A DNA stretch of 39,632 nucleotides, from contig JAIOPL010000008.1 of NCBI GenBank assembly GCA_021413925.1, positions 1-39,632 of the forward strand, written 5' to 3'. This document shows positions 27,826-35,988 of the stretch, piece after piece (position 1 is the stretch's first letter; every line of letters begins with the position of its first letter). Source of the stretch: Verrucomicrobiota bacterium. GTDB lineage: Bacteria; Verrucomicrobiota; Verrucomicrobiia; Chthoniobacterales; UBA6821. Both the position numbers and the translations under genes were made by a program. Below the pieces are notes generated by a model. The model saw only the letters and a list, made by a program, of their open reading frames with translations. It searched no databases and was not told the origin of the DNA.

Positions 27826-28383
27826 GTGTCCACTTCCAAGAATTCCAAGAACATCGTCTATTTCGATCTGGAAACCCAACGCACCGCCAATGATGTGGGG
27901 GGATGGGACAAGAAAGCCGATATGGGTGTCTCCATCGGGGTCACATACAGCACAGCGACGGAGAGTTACGAGATTTTCACCGAGAAGCGTGTCGGGGATC
28001 TCATTGAACTCCTGAGTCGTGCCGATCTGGTCATCGGCTATAATAATAGGCGCTTCGACTATGAGGTCCTGATGGGTTACACCATTCTGGATCTCCCCCA
28101 TCATCTTCCTACCCTGGATATGCTGGAGGTGGTGGAGAAAGCCGCCGGGCACCGTCTGCCTCTGGACTCCATCGCCACGGCGACGCTCGGAGTCGGCAAG
28201 ACCGCGGAGGGGCTGGATGCCATCCGCTGGTGGAGAGAAGGGAAAATCATGGAAGTCGCGGAGTACTGCTGCTTCGACGTGAAGGTCACTAAAATGGTTC
28301 ATGAATATGCTGTGGAGCATGGCAAGCTCCACTACATCGACAGGTTCTCCCGCAAGCAGACTCTTACCGTGGAGATTCCATGA
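27826..28383 (+). CDS. RNase H-fold 3'-5' exonuclease, DEDDy type
   Basis: The 185-residue protein shows the DEDDy exonuclease pattern. ExoI is Asp14 and Glu16 in YFDLETQ. ExoII is Asp78 in IGYNNRRFDYEVL. ExoIII is Tyr146 and Asp150 in EYCCFDVKVT, with a GLDAIRWW segment between. This resembles the YprB-like RNase H-fold nucleases of unknown substrate. DNA and RNA exonucleases cannot be separated by sequence. GTG at 27826 is the first usable start; no ATG precedes the conserved strand, and a hairpin sits just upstream. It shares an ATGA overlap with the TPR-like gene. Confidence 0.84.
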   Translation: MSTSKNSKNIVYFDLETQRTANDVGGWDKKADMGVSIGVTYSTATESYEIFTEKRVGDLIELLSRADLVIGYNNRRFDYEVLMGYTILDLPHHLPTLDMLEVVEKAAGHRLPLDSIATATLGVGKTAEGLDAIRWWREGKIMEVAEYCCFDVKVTKMVHEYAVEHGKLHYIDRFSRKQTLTVEIP

Positions 28384-29720
28384 TCCAACCGCTTGATACA
28401 GCGCGTAATAGTTGGCGGCTTCTCTGGCTGGATCTGGAAGAGCCTGTTCCCAAGCCCAAGCCAGCCCTTCTTTCCAATGCGCCCAGTGCTTCCCATGTTT
28501 CCTTGGCAGAGCTCCAGGGATCCGATCAGGAATATTATCTTCCCACGTGCCTGCTGGTGACCACATCAGCCGGCAAACCGCTCTGCCCTCCCGAAATTCT
28601 GGAGGAGCTCGACCAGGTAAGGGCCGAGCAACTCCTCGGCCGTCTCTTCGATGAACACGGCACCCCGGATCGTCTCACCATCGCGGAGAGCGACGACTGG
28701 GATACCGAGGCTTGGCAAGCCTTTGCACTGGATTGCCGGATCGAGATTGCCTTCGGGGCATTCCCAACCGCGAAGCCGGGGGATCTCCTGCAGTTCGTCC
28801 GTAGGATTACCCAGCGCCTCCGGGGTGAGGAATTCCACTCCCCGAGCGCTATCGCACGCGGCCTAGTGGTCGCCTCTCGCCGACTGCGCTCACCAGGAAA
28901 AAAGAGCGCCCACTTGAAGAAAGCTCTGGAACAGGATGCCGATTGCCTCCTGGCACGGATCGAGCTTGCCGATACTGATTACCAGGCGGCCCGTTGGACG
29001 GAATGCCGTCGCGGGTATCAGGAGCTCATTGATCGTGAGAAACGCCGCTGGAAGGGGGAATCTCCGGAGTGGTGGAACGATCTGGAAACACGCCCCTTCA
29101 TGAGAGCACTCTACGGACGGGCCATGACCGAATGGCACCAAGGACACTTTGCGGAGACCGCCAAGGATCTGGAACATCTCCTAACTCTCAATCCCTCGGA
29201 CAATCAGGGAGTCCGTTTCCTTGTGCCCTTGGTTTATCTCCTGGGAGAGAATGAAAGCAAGGCCCTCAAATCCCTGGAGGATTACGAGAAGAACTATCCC
29301 GACGATTACTGCGAACCGGCGCTTCTCTTCGGAAAAGGACTCACCCTCTGGCGCTCGGGAGACGAGACCGGGGCGGCGGAAGCCTACAAAGAAGCCATGC
29401 TCAAGAATCTCTACATCGCTCCCCTGCTTCTGGACCTGCCGACTCCCTCTTCAGAAATCTGGCATCCCAATGACCGCTCGGAACCAGGATATGCCCAGGA
29501 TTTCATGCAGTCCTATGCGACGCTCTGGGACAGGGATCCGGCGGCCCTTCGTTTCCTCCGGGAAAGCTATACAACATTCCTGCCCTCTGCGGAAAAGGTC
29601 ATTACCCACCGCCAACAGATGAGCGAGTGGCAGGACCAACGCTACGACCGAGAGTTCAAGGCCCGCTGGAAAGCAATGACCGAGCTCGATGAACAGCTCA
29701 CCGGCTCTCCGGAAAGGTGA
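28380..29720 (+). CDS. TPR-like repeat protein, unknown function
   Basis: The 446-residue protein is soluble with no signal peptide. The N-terminal half (about 1-150) is unrecognised; it contains a WDTEAWQAFALD helix and hydrophobic strands. The second half has several helix pairs with TPR-like spacing, for example ARIELADTDYQAARWTECRRGYQELI near 193-218, GRAMTEWHQGHFAETAKDLEHLLTLNP near 250-275 and GKGLTLWRSGDETGAAEAYKEAM near 320-342. The C-terminal 40 residues are strongly charged and probably coiled coil. TPR regions usually mediate protein contacts. It starts at ATG inside the exonuclease stop (ATGA) and so may work with it, which is inference. It ends before a hairpin at 29730-29771. 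Confidence 0.75.
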   Translation: MIQPLDTARNSWRLLWLDLEEPVPKPKPALLSNAPSASHVSLAELQGSDQEYYLPTCLLVTTSAGKPLCPPEILEELDQVRAEQLLGRLFDEHGTPDRLTIAESDDWDTEAWQAFALDCRIEIAFGAFPTAKPGDLLQFVRRITQRLRGEEFHSPSAIARGLVVASRRLRSPGKKSAHLKKALEQDADCLLARIELADTDYQAARWTECRRGYQELIDREKRRWKGESPEWWNDLETRPFMRALYGRAMTEWHQGHFAETAKDLEHLLTLNPSDNQGVRFLVPLVYLLGENESKALKSLEDYEKNYPDDYCEPALLFGKGLTLWRSGDETGAAEAYKEAMLKNLYIAPLLLDLPTPSSEIWHPNDRSEPGYAQDFMQSYATLWDRDPAALRFLRESYTTFLPSAEKVITHRQQMSEWQDQRYDREFKARWKAMTELDEQLTGSPER

Positions 29721-29729
29721 GTTAAGACA

Positions 29730-29771
29730 TTAGCGGCTTCTCATCAGAAGCCCATTCCCTCAATCCGCTAA
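29730..29771. terminator. Bidirectional hairpin between convergent genes
   Basis: A perfect 7-base stem, GGCTTCT at 29735-29741 and AGAAGCC at 29746-29752 around a CATC loop, lies between the TPR-like gene (ends 29720) and the lipoprotein gene (ends 29779 on the other strand). An alternative outer pair, TTAGCGG at 29730-29736 with CCGCTAA at 29765-29771, is also present. No long T-run follows on either strand, so it is a plausible but imperfect terminator. Confidence 0.55.
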
Positions 29772-29778
29772 GCCGACG

Positions 29779-30180
29779 TCAGTAACGGAAACCCGGCTTA
29801 GCGGGAGTGTTCGTGGTTGCCTGAGAGGCAACGGGCTTGGGGGCAGGAGAAGGGGTGGCCTGCGGTGCTTTCGCGGGTTGGGCAGATTGGGAAGACCCAA
29901 CCGGTTTCAAGTCATCGTTGGCCACATACCCGTTCTGACCATCATAGATGCGCACAAAGCTATAGCCGATTTCCTTGCGAAGAACATCAACCTCATCCCC
30001 CTTGGCCAGAGAAAGGTCGGGTCCATTACCCTGCAAAGGCCCATTGTGATAGAAGGGCGTGTGGTCTACAGACACCACCATCCTGGGGCTGTTCGTGGAG
30101 TTATACTCGATAGAGCTGCAAGCAGCGAGCAAGAGCATCGTCGCCAAGGAAAGAATCGAGATGGCAAAGTGGAGTCTCAC
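29779..30180 (-). CDS. Small lipoprotein with an SH3-like domain
   Basis: The 133-residue protein has a lipoprotein signal peptide: basic start, hydrophobic core 5-19 and lipobox LAAC with Cys21. A compact beta domain at about 33-95 looks like a bacterial SH3 domain (VSVDHTPFYHNGP, LAKGDEVDVLRKEIGYSFVRIYDGQNGYVANDDLKPV). The tail (96-133) is rich in Pro, Ala, Ser and Thr and is probably a flexible linker in the periplasm. Such domains bind peptidoglycan or peptides. It lies 44 bases after a GT4 gene on the same strand and may belong to that transcript, but its link to polysaccharide synthesis is not established. Confidence 0.78.
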   Translation of the reverse strand: MRLHFAISILSLATMLLLAACSSIEYNSTNSPRMVVSVDHTPFYHNGPLQGNGPDLSLAKGDEVDVLRKEIGYSFVRIYDGQNGYVANDDLKPVGSSQSAQPAKAPQATPSPAPKPVASQATTNTPAKPGFRY

Positions 30181-30224
30181 GGCCCATTTCTATGCTTGGA
30201 AATTCCGCCGTTGCCAAGTCCAGA

Positions 30225-31355
30225 TTAATCCCCTCCCAAAACTTCCCCGTAGATCCCCTCGATGCGCCGTGCAATCCCCCTGATATCGTAATTTTGTATT
30301 ACTGTTCGACGCCCTTCGGCACCAAGAGTTTCGCAGAGAGACTCCTCAGCAATCAAGCGGCATAAAGAATCCCGAAAAGATCCAAGGTCCCTAGGCGGTG
30401 AAAGCAAGGCATTCCTGCCATGGGAGCAAACCTCCGCGATCCCATCCACGGCCGAGGCCACCACGGGAACCCCGCTGGACATGGTCTCCAAAAGAGTCAT
30501 TGGAGTCCCTTCGAAATCGGAGGTCAGCAACAGGGAATCCAGCGCATGAAACAGACTGACACGATCCGAGACGTGACCGAGGAATCTCACCCGCTCAGCA
30601 ATGCCCAGCTTCTCCGCTTCCGCACGCAACTGAGACTCTAGGGGCCCTGTCCCTGCGATCAGAAAGATCACCCCCGGATGGTCTCGCACGACATCCGCCG
30701 CTACCTTCAGAAAGAGGGTGAAGTTTTTTTGACTCACAAGACGCCCCACACCACCGATCACAAAGCTCTCAGGAGGTAGGCGCAGGGCAAGCCGAGCGGA
30801 TCTCTTTTGCTCCAATGTTGCAGGTCGGAACATCTCCGTATCGACCCCGTTGGGAATCGTGGTGACCTTCGAATCCTCAAGATCCTCGCGATCCAGAAGA
30901 TAACGACGAGTACTCTCCGAAACGGCTATCACTCGATCCGACCGCCTGTTCCAGAAGGCATCTGCAGCCAGCAAAAGAGGACTTTCCTCACGGGAGGCAT
31001 CGTTGCACTGATCATGCACCACAATCGCAGGATGGCCGGCCAGAATGGCGAGTGGCTTGGCACAGAGATTCGCTCCGAAGAGATGAAAATGCAGGATGTC
31101 GTATCCTCCCTTTTTCATCAGTCTCCAGAAGTTTGGAAGGTACATCGGGGGGAACTTCCCGGGCGAGAGTGAGTGGATCGTGATGCCTGCTTTTTCAAAG
31201 ACATCCGCATACACGCCCCGTCCATGCATTGCCGCAACCTCAGGAAGATATCGCGAGTGATCATGGTGCCTGACCAGATCGAGCAGGAATGTCTGCGCTC
31301 CACCCAAGTCGAGGCTATCGATCACATGGAGGACTTTCTTGGCCTTCGACATCAC
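30225..31355 (-). CDS. Glycosyltransferase family 4
   Basis: The protein has the GT-B fold of GT4 retaining glycosyltransferases. The N-terminal half opens with VLHVIDSLDLGGAQTFLLDL, a family hallmark, and the C-terminal nucleotide-sugar domain contains GGVGRLVSQKN near 200-210, then the E-x7-E motif in EGTPMTLLE with the SSGVPVVAS block. The sugar donor and acceptor cannot be read from sequence. The start is GTG at 31355 with GGAGG seven bases ahead, in a GTGA overlap with the previous gene; ATG at 31352 is the alternative. It is third in a three-gene run of glycosyltransferases, probably for a cell-surface polysaccharide. Confidence 0.9.
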   Translation of the reverse strand: MMSKAKKVLHVIDSLDLGGAQTFLLDLVRHHDHSRYLPEVAAMHGRGVYADVFEKAGITIHSLSPGKFPPMYLPNFWRLMKKGGYDILHFHLFGANLCAKPLAILAGHPAIVVHDQCNDASREESPLLLAADAFWNRRSDRVIAVSESTRRYLLDREDLEDSKVTTIPNGVDTEMFRPATLEQKRSARLALRLPPESFVIGGVGRLVSQKNFTLFLKVAADVVRDHPGVIFLIAGTGPLESQLRAEAEKLGIAERVRFLGHVSDRVSLFHALDSLLLTSDFEGTPMTLLETMSSGVPVVASAVDGIAEVCSHGRNALLSPPRDLGSFRDSLCRLIAEESLCETLGAEGRRTVIQNYDIRGIARRIEGIYGEVLGGD

Positions 31356-32434
31356 TTGAGCCCCTCCAGAAAAGCCTGTGTGTTTTTTTCGTTATCCAAC
31401 CATTCCGCAATGATACGTTCGGCTCCCGATCCCAAGGCTTCGCAGGCTGTAGGATCGGCTAGCAGTCTGGAGATTTCAGCGACCATCCGTTCAAAATTCC
31501 CCTCTGCGCAAAACCCTGCCCCGAATCTTCCGATCATCCCATCGGGATCCATCTCCAGCGAGATAATGCCCGCCCCACCTTGCGCGGCTTGAATCATGAC
31601 ATTTGGTACCCCCTCTGCTTCGGAGGTGCTAACCAGAAGTCGAGAGCGGTCATAATAATCTTGGATCCCATGATAGGGCACACGCTCTAGGAAGGTAACG
31701 TTGTTGATTGCCTTCGCCCTCTCCGCTATGGCCTCCCAGAGCGGAATATCTTCACGTGAGCAGATCATAGTACAACGTGCTTCGGGCAAACGCTCCACCA
31801 TATCGAGAAAGAGATGCGGTCGCTTGATCTGCTGACAACGCCCGATCCAGAGCAGATCCTCCGTCTTAAGAGCTGTCCTAGGGCTTTTACGGGGCAAAAC
31901 GAGGCTGCGGTAGACGGAATGGGAGAGTCCCTGCCTAGTATACATTGCAGCCTGGTGATCCGACATGGCAAAGCGCCGGTCGGCGAGCCTGATCCCCTCC
32001 TCAAAGAGCCGTCCTCTCCATCCATGACGCTTTCCGAAGCTGCCATCCACTTCGGTATCGAGACCGCAAATAAAAATCAGTTGGTAGCCGAGTAATGAAC
32101 GAACTTTCGCCAAGATCCAGAGCAGAGCAGTCCATCCAAAGATGATCGTGTGATCGGGTTTTTCACGAGCAATGATCCTGTAAATAACCGGCAAAGCAGT
32201 CAGCGTATCGAGCCATCCTCCGGTATGAAACTTGCCGCCAAGCAGGGTTCTGACGCCATCCAGGATCTTACCTTCCTGTTGACGGGTATCACCGCCCACT
32301 ATCACCACCTCATGACCTAGCGCCCCAAGTTCCCTCGCCAGCAGCGCCACCTGCAACTCGGCCCCCCCCGAGACACGGGTTGCCGCAGGATCCAGTGCAT
32401 AGTGGGCATGGCTGGAGAGAAAAAGAAACTTCAT
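31352..32434 (-). CDS. Glycosyltransferase family 4 (second copy)
   Basis: This 360-residue protein is another GT4-like enzyme but only distantly similar to its neighbour. It starts with MKFLFLSSHAHYALDPAATRVSGGAELQVALLARELG, a typical GT4 beginning; the catalytic domain has LWIGRCQQIKRPHLFLDM near 202-220 and the second-motif region EAEGVPNVMIQAAQ, where the E-x7 pattern ends in Gln rather than Glu. The donor is unknown. It overlaps both neighbours by four bases, so the three glycosyltransferase genes are one translationally coupled set. Confidence 0.87.
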   Translation of the reverse strand: MKFLFLSSHAHYALDPAATRVSGGAELQVALLARELGALGHEVVIVGGDTRQQEGKILDGVRTLLGGKFHTGGWLDTLTALPVIYRIIAREKPDHTIIFGWTALLWILAKVRSLLGYQLIFICGLDTEVDGSFGKRHGWRGRLFEEGIRLADRRFAMSDHQAAMYTRQGLSHSVYRSLVLPRKSPRTALKTEDLLWIGRCQQIKRPHLFLDMVERLPEARCTMICSREDIPLWEAIAERAKAINNVTFLERVPYHGIQDYYDRSRLLVSTSEAEGVPNVMIQAAQGGAGIISLEMDPDGMIGRFGAGFCAEGNFERMVAEISRLLADPTACEALGSGAERIIAEWLDNEKNTQAFLEGLK

Positions 32435-33351
32435 GATCGGCGTAGGGGAAGTCGATTCCTCCTTGCAAGCACTTCGGGCAGAAGTTTGGTCCCAAGAATG
32501 GAATCAATCCCGGCCAAGGGAAAGGCTGCCAAGGAGACGGGGTTACGAAGAGGGGCTGTCACAACAGACTTCCAAAGCATCCTGCATCCTTCAGACGTAC
32601 GATGATGACGGAAGAGATTCCGAGCAGCATTCTCGTAGTGCTGCGAGATCACCCGACGCGCATGGGCGGCGCCGTAATGCAGAAACTCCTCTCGATGCTT
32701 GGAGAGAAAGTAATCCGTGGAACGAATGGTGTAATCGGGGTTGGAGGGATTGTTCTCGTGAATAACTGTCAGCATCTCCGGAAGCACATGGATCCTGAAT
32801 TCCTGGGAAATCCTCAACATCCAGTCCCAGTCCTCCAGCACCCGCAACTTCTCGTCCAGAAAACCTACCTTTTCCAAAACCTCACGCCTCATTAGCGGGG
32901 TACAGGCCCCGTGAAAGCTCTCAGCGCCGTGAAGCTCCCGACGCCAATCTGGAGGATTCTTTCCCGGAAACTCGACCCGAGAGCCATCTTTGCAAGCAAG
33001 AATGTGACCTGCTCCGCAAAGACCCACCTCAGGATGCTCCTTCAGGAATTGGATTTGTTTCTCCAGCTTGCCCGTAAGCCATTCGTCATCGGAATCGAGA
33101 AAAGCGATCAGGTCACCCTTGGCCAGCTTAAGGGCCACATTGCGGGCGGCGGAAGCACCCTGATTTACGGGAAGAGAGACCACCGTAACTCCAGGCATCA
33201 GCGCCTTCACAACAGCAACAGTTTCGTCCGAGGAGGCGTCGTCGCCAATGATAACCTCCAGGCCTTCAATTCCCTGGGCTTTCACGCTTGCTAGAGCCCG
33301 CCCAATACAATGGGCGCGGTTAAAGGTCGGAATAATGATGCTGATCAGCAT
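32431..33351 (-). CDS. Glycosyltransferase family 2
   Basis: The 306-residue inverting enzyme has the GT-A fold. Landmarks are SIIIPTFNRAHCIGRALASV near 4-23, GDDASSDETV near 36-45 and the metal-binding DSDDEW near 86-91. The later ED motif is VLEDWDWMLR near 163-172. It probably adds a sugar to a lipid-linked oligosaccharide at the cytoplasmic face; the donor is unknown. It is first in the three-gene transcript. Upstream, 93-96 bases separate it from the divergent plus-strand GT39-like gene, so promoters for both directions should lie there, though none was recognised with confidence. Confidence 0.89.
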   Translation of the reverse strand: MLISIIIPTFNRAHCIGRALASVKAQGIEGLEVIIGDDASSDETVAVVKALMPGVTVVSLPVNQGASAARNVALKLAKGDLIAFLDSDDEWLTGKLEKQIQFLKEHPEVGLCGAGHILACKDGSRVEFPGKNPPDWRRELHGAESFHGACTPLMRREVLEKVGFLDEKLRVLEDWDWMLRISQEFRIHVLPEMLTVIHENNPSNPDYTIRSTDYFLSKHREEFLHYGAAHARRVISQHYENAARNLFRHHRTSEGCRMLWKSVVTAPLRNPVSLAAFPLAGIDSILGTKLLPEVLARRNRLPLRRS

Positions 33352-33447
33352 GATGCCAAGAAGAGTGGGCGATCAGGCGAAGGCATGGCCATCTTTTTCA
33401 TAAATTCCTTGATGAAGATCTGACCGGCAACTTCCATTGAGCACTTG

Positions 33448-35076
33448 ATGACATCGTCACCATTGCTGAAGCGCGTAGGATCCCTGCCTGGAAACTGGTT
33501 CCTTGCAATCTCCCTGCTGCTTGCCCTGGGACTATCGATGATCGGAATTACCTGGGGGCGCTATGAGGATTGGAATTTCGACCAGATGGCGTTCCTCGGA
33601 CTGAGACCCAATGGGATCCCCTACCATTATCTCAAGCCACCCCTGACAACATATCTGACAGAGTTCCTCGTGATTGACCCGATACGCTTTCTTGCAGCGC
33701 ACTTCCCTTTAAACACCTCGGATCCAAATCACTCGTTGGCTATCATCATGGTTTGCGGCCATCTTCTGACAATTTTGCTCTACTGCGGGAGCATTGCCCT
33801 TGTCTTCGGAAGCATCCGCAAGGGATGCGGAGTCAAATCAGCCGCCGCTATTTCCCTGATCATGGCGACTAGCGCTGGTTTGATCCAATTCAACCATTAC
33901 GGCACTGCGGACTCCCCCCTGCTTTTCTGGATGCTGGCCTCGTTCGCCATGTCGATGCGACTTGCCAGAACAGGCAGGATGATTGATGCGGTACTGGCGG
34001 GGCTCTTGGCCGGCCTGGCTGCGGCCGACAAGTACAATGGACTGGGAGTTGCCATTGCGATTCCCGCGGCACTCTTCATGCAGTCGGGCTGGAGGTCCCT
34101 GTATCGCATGCCTTTGATTCTGGGATCTCTCTCCGTTCCGCTCGGATTTCTGATCGGTAATCCCGGGGCAATTTTGGATCACCAACGCTTCGTTCAGCAG
34201 TTCCTCTATAATCTTTACACCACCCCCGTTTATTACGGTGACACGCACCGACTGGGCTATCTCGACTTCCTTGGCTCATTCCCCGAACTCATCGGCCTCC
34301 CAGCCTCATTGCTCCTCTTGGGGTTGGCGCTTGGCTCCCTGGCGCTGCTGTGTCGGCGTTCCCTCCACCGTAGTGAACTCATTCTTATGATCGTGTGCGG
34401 CGCTGTTTTTGCCTTCTATTTCGCCACCATCGGACGCTTTCCTCGCATGGAGCCACGTTTCGTGCTTCCTGCAGTTCCGTTTGCCATGATTCTTGCGGCC
34501 CCAGCCCTCCAACGGATTGCCCTTTCGCGCTGGCCCTCAACAGCCACTCTGGGAGCACTCCTGATTTACAACATCTTCTGCTCACTATTGCTGGGCTACA
34601 GGTTTCTTGGAGATCCAAGAATGGATGCCCAGATCTATGCCATGGCCCATTTCTCACGAGGGGCCCTTGTAGAGAGTACGTACACACCCAACTGGAACCT
34701 TCTACCAGGCGTCACTGTTCGCGAAAGAAAGGTCTCCTGTGACAGTGGATTTGACAATCGATTCACAAAAATCTTCGGCAAGGAGAACAAGGTTATTAAT
34801 GAGGGCTTGAAGGATTGCGCTGCGCACGATCCCAAGGATTTCTTCACTGCGGAAGAGTTGCTATTACGCAACCCCGACTACATCACTTTCACCTCAGTGA
34901 CCTATGTGATTGCAGGCACGCCCGAAACACGCCGTTTCTACCAGGATCTAGAAGAAGGAAAGCTCGGGTATGCCAAGGTGTTTGATAAATCCTACCCCAG
35001 AATACCCTCATGGATCTACCCACACAGTTCGGATGCCCTGATGGAACGGATCGTTATCTTGAAAAAGAATAGCTGA
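33448..35076 (+). CDS. GT39-like membrane glycosyltransferase
   Basis: The 542-residue protein has about ten to twelve membrane segments and resembles the GT-C fold enzymes of the PMT/ArnT (GT39) type, which use lipid-linked sugars on the outer side of the inner membrane. The first extracytoplasmic loop (about 28-70) is conserved in pattern: RYEDWNFDQMAFLGL, then PPLTTYLTEF; the family's acidic residue is the Asp in NFDQ. GTADSPLLFWMLASFAM and GLLAGLAAADKYNGLG are typical later blocks. The substrate is unknown. ATG at 33448 was preferred to the TTG just before it. It runs opposite to all surrounding genes. Confidence 0.8.
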   Translation: MTSSPLLKRVGSLPGNWFLAISLLLALGLSMIGITWGRYEDWNFDQMAFLGLRPNGIPYHYLKPPLTTYLTEFLVIDPIRFLAAHFPLNTSDPNHSLAIIMVCGHLLTILLYCGSIALVFGSIRKGCGVKSAAAISLIMATSAGLIQFNHYGTADSPLLFWMLASFAMSMRLARTGRMIDAVLAGLLAGLAAADKYNGLGVAIAIPAALFMQSGWRSLYRMPLILGSLSVPLGFLIGNPGAILDHQRFVQQFLYNLYTTPVYYGDTHRLGYLDFLGSFPELIGLPASLLLLGLALGSLALLCRRSLHRSELILMIVCGAVFAFYFATIGRFPRMEPRFVLPAVPFAMILAAPALQRIALSRWPSTATLGALLIYNIFCSLLLGYRFLGDPRMDAQIYAMAHFSRGALVESTYTPNWNLLPGVTVRERKVSCDSGFDNRFTKIFGKENKVINEGLKDCAAHDPKDFFTAEELLLRNPDYITFTSVTYVIAGTPETRRFYQDLEEGKLGYAKVFDKSYPRIPSWIYPHSSDALMERIVILKKNS

Positions 35077-35988
35077 TCAGACTGCTCCAAAATGCAGGCA
35101 AAAATCCTCTGCACTAACAGATTGGTTGTGGGTTTGAAGCATGCACAGCGGAGTATTGCCAGCATAAGATGCCCACATCGAAAAGGTACTCGGGGGGCCC
35201 ATGATCCGGTCACAGAGTGAGAGTGCATGCAGATCTCCGACTGCTGTCCCAGGAGCATAAATGACATTGAGCCCTCTAAAATCCTCGGGGTTCTGCTCGT
35301 CGCTAGAACAGACCATGAAGACAGGCTTGCGATCCGAAAAGATTTCCGCGCACTGACTCATCCAATGTGAGTATCGATCCGTTTCATAGTAATGCACCCC
35401 CCCCTTCCAATATCGATAATCCTCCTGCCTGATATGAACCCCTATCAAAAAACCTCCAATCTCTCTGGCCCGTTTCATCGCTATTTCCACTTGGTTTCTG
35501 ACCGAGTGCACCGGGGTGAAATACCGAATGATTTGATCCCGATGTCTTTGCATTCCGGCATGGTCAGAGAACTTCCATCCCATCGGAAGAGTCAGCTTCA
35601 CAGATTCAATCAACTTTCCAAAAACTGCTCCGTTTAGATCAACATCACCTTCATCTGCTTCGTCGAATCGGCGAATATCGATGCCCCTCACACCCGGCGC
35701 AATTACTTTGGACGCTACAAGTCCAAGCAGATGAGCACCCGCATAAATGAAATCCCGGCATTGATCAGCAAACTCGGGATCCACATTCCTTTCTGATTGC
35801 GGAAACTCACACAAAGGATCGCGGGAACTCCCCTCAAAAAAAGAAGCATATTCACCTAATGAGGGATTCAGAAGACGGTATCCCTTGGAGATGGCATTTC
35901 CCATGAAATGAGCGCTCTGAAAGAGACGATTGCCGAGACGCCCCGCTTTCGATGCGATGATTACGGTGGTTTTTGCATCCACGCTCAT
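35077..35988 (-). CDS. Fucosyltransferase-like protein (GT11/NodZ type)
   Basis: The 303-residue protein has two hallmarks of alpha-1,2/alpha-1,6 fucosyltransferases: a start region with GRLGNRLFQSAHF at about 16-28 and GVHIRQEDY at about 185-193, corresponding to the GDP-fucose-binding HxRRxD motif, here HIRQED. A late CDRIMGPPSTFSMWASYAG block also fits. Identification as a GT11-like enzyme is moderate because the second Arg of the HxRR motif is Gln. The ATG at 35988 was chosen because GGAGG lies seven bases ahead and it forms an ATGA overlap with the GT87-like gene. An in-frame extension to 36141 lies inside that gene and was rejected. Confidence 0.72.
   Translation of the reverse strand: MSVDAKTTVIIASKAGRLGNRLFQSAHFMGNAISKGYRLLNPSLGEYASFFEGSSRDPLCEFPQSERNVDPEFADQCRDFIYAGAHLLGLVASKVIAPGVRGIDIRRFDEADEGDVDLNGAVFGKLIESVKLTLPMGWKFSDHAGMQRHRDQIIRYFTPVHSVRNQVEIAMKRAREIGGFLIGVHIRQEDYRYWKGGVHYYETDRYSHWMSQCAEIFSDRKPVFMVCSSDEQNPEDFRGLNVIYAPGTAVGDLHALSLCDRIMGPPSTFSMWASYAGNTPLCMLQTHNQSVSAEDFCLHFGAV

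Noticed and set aside
28952-28972. TGGCAC...TTGC sequence resembling a sigma-54 promoter
   Set aside because: The spacing between the two elements is too long for a sigma-54 promoter, and the site is inside the TPR-like coding sequence.
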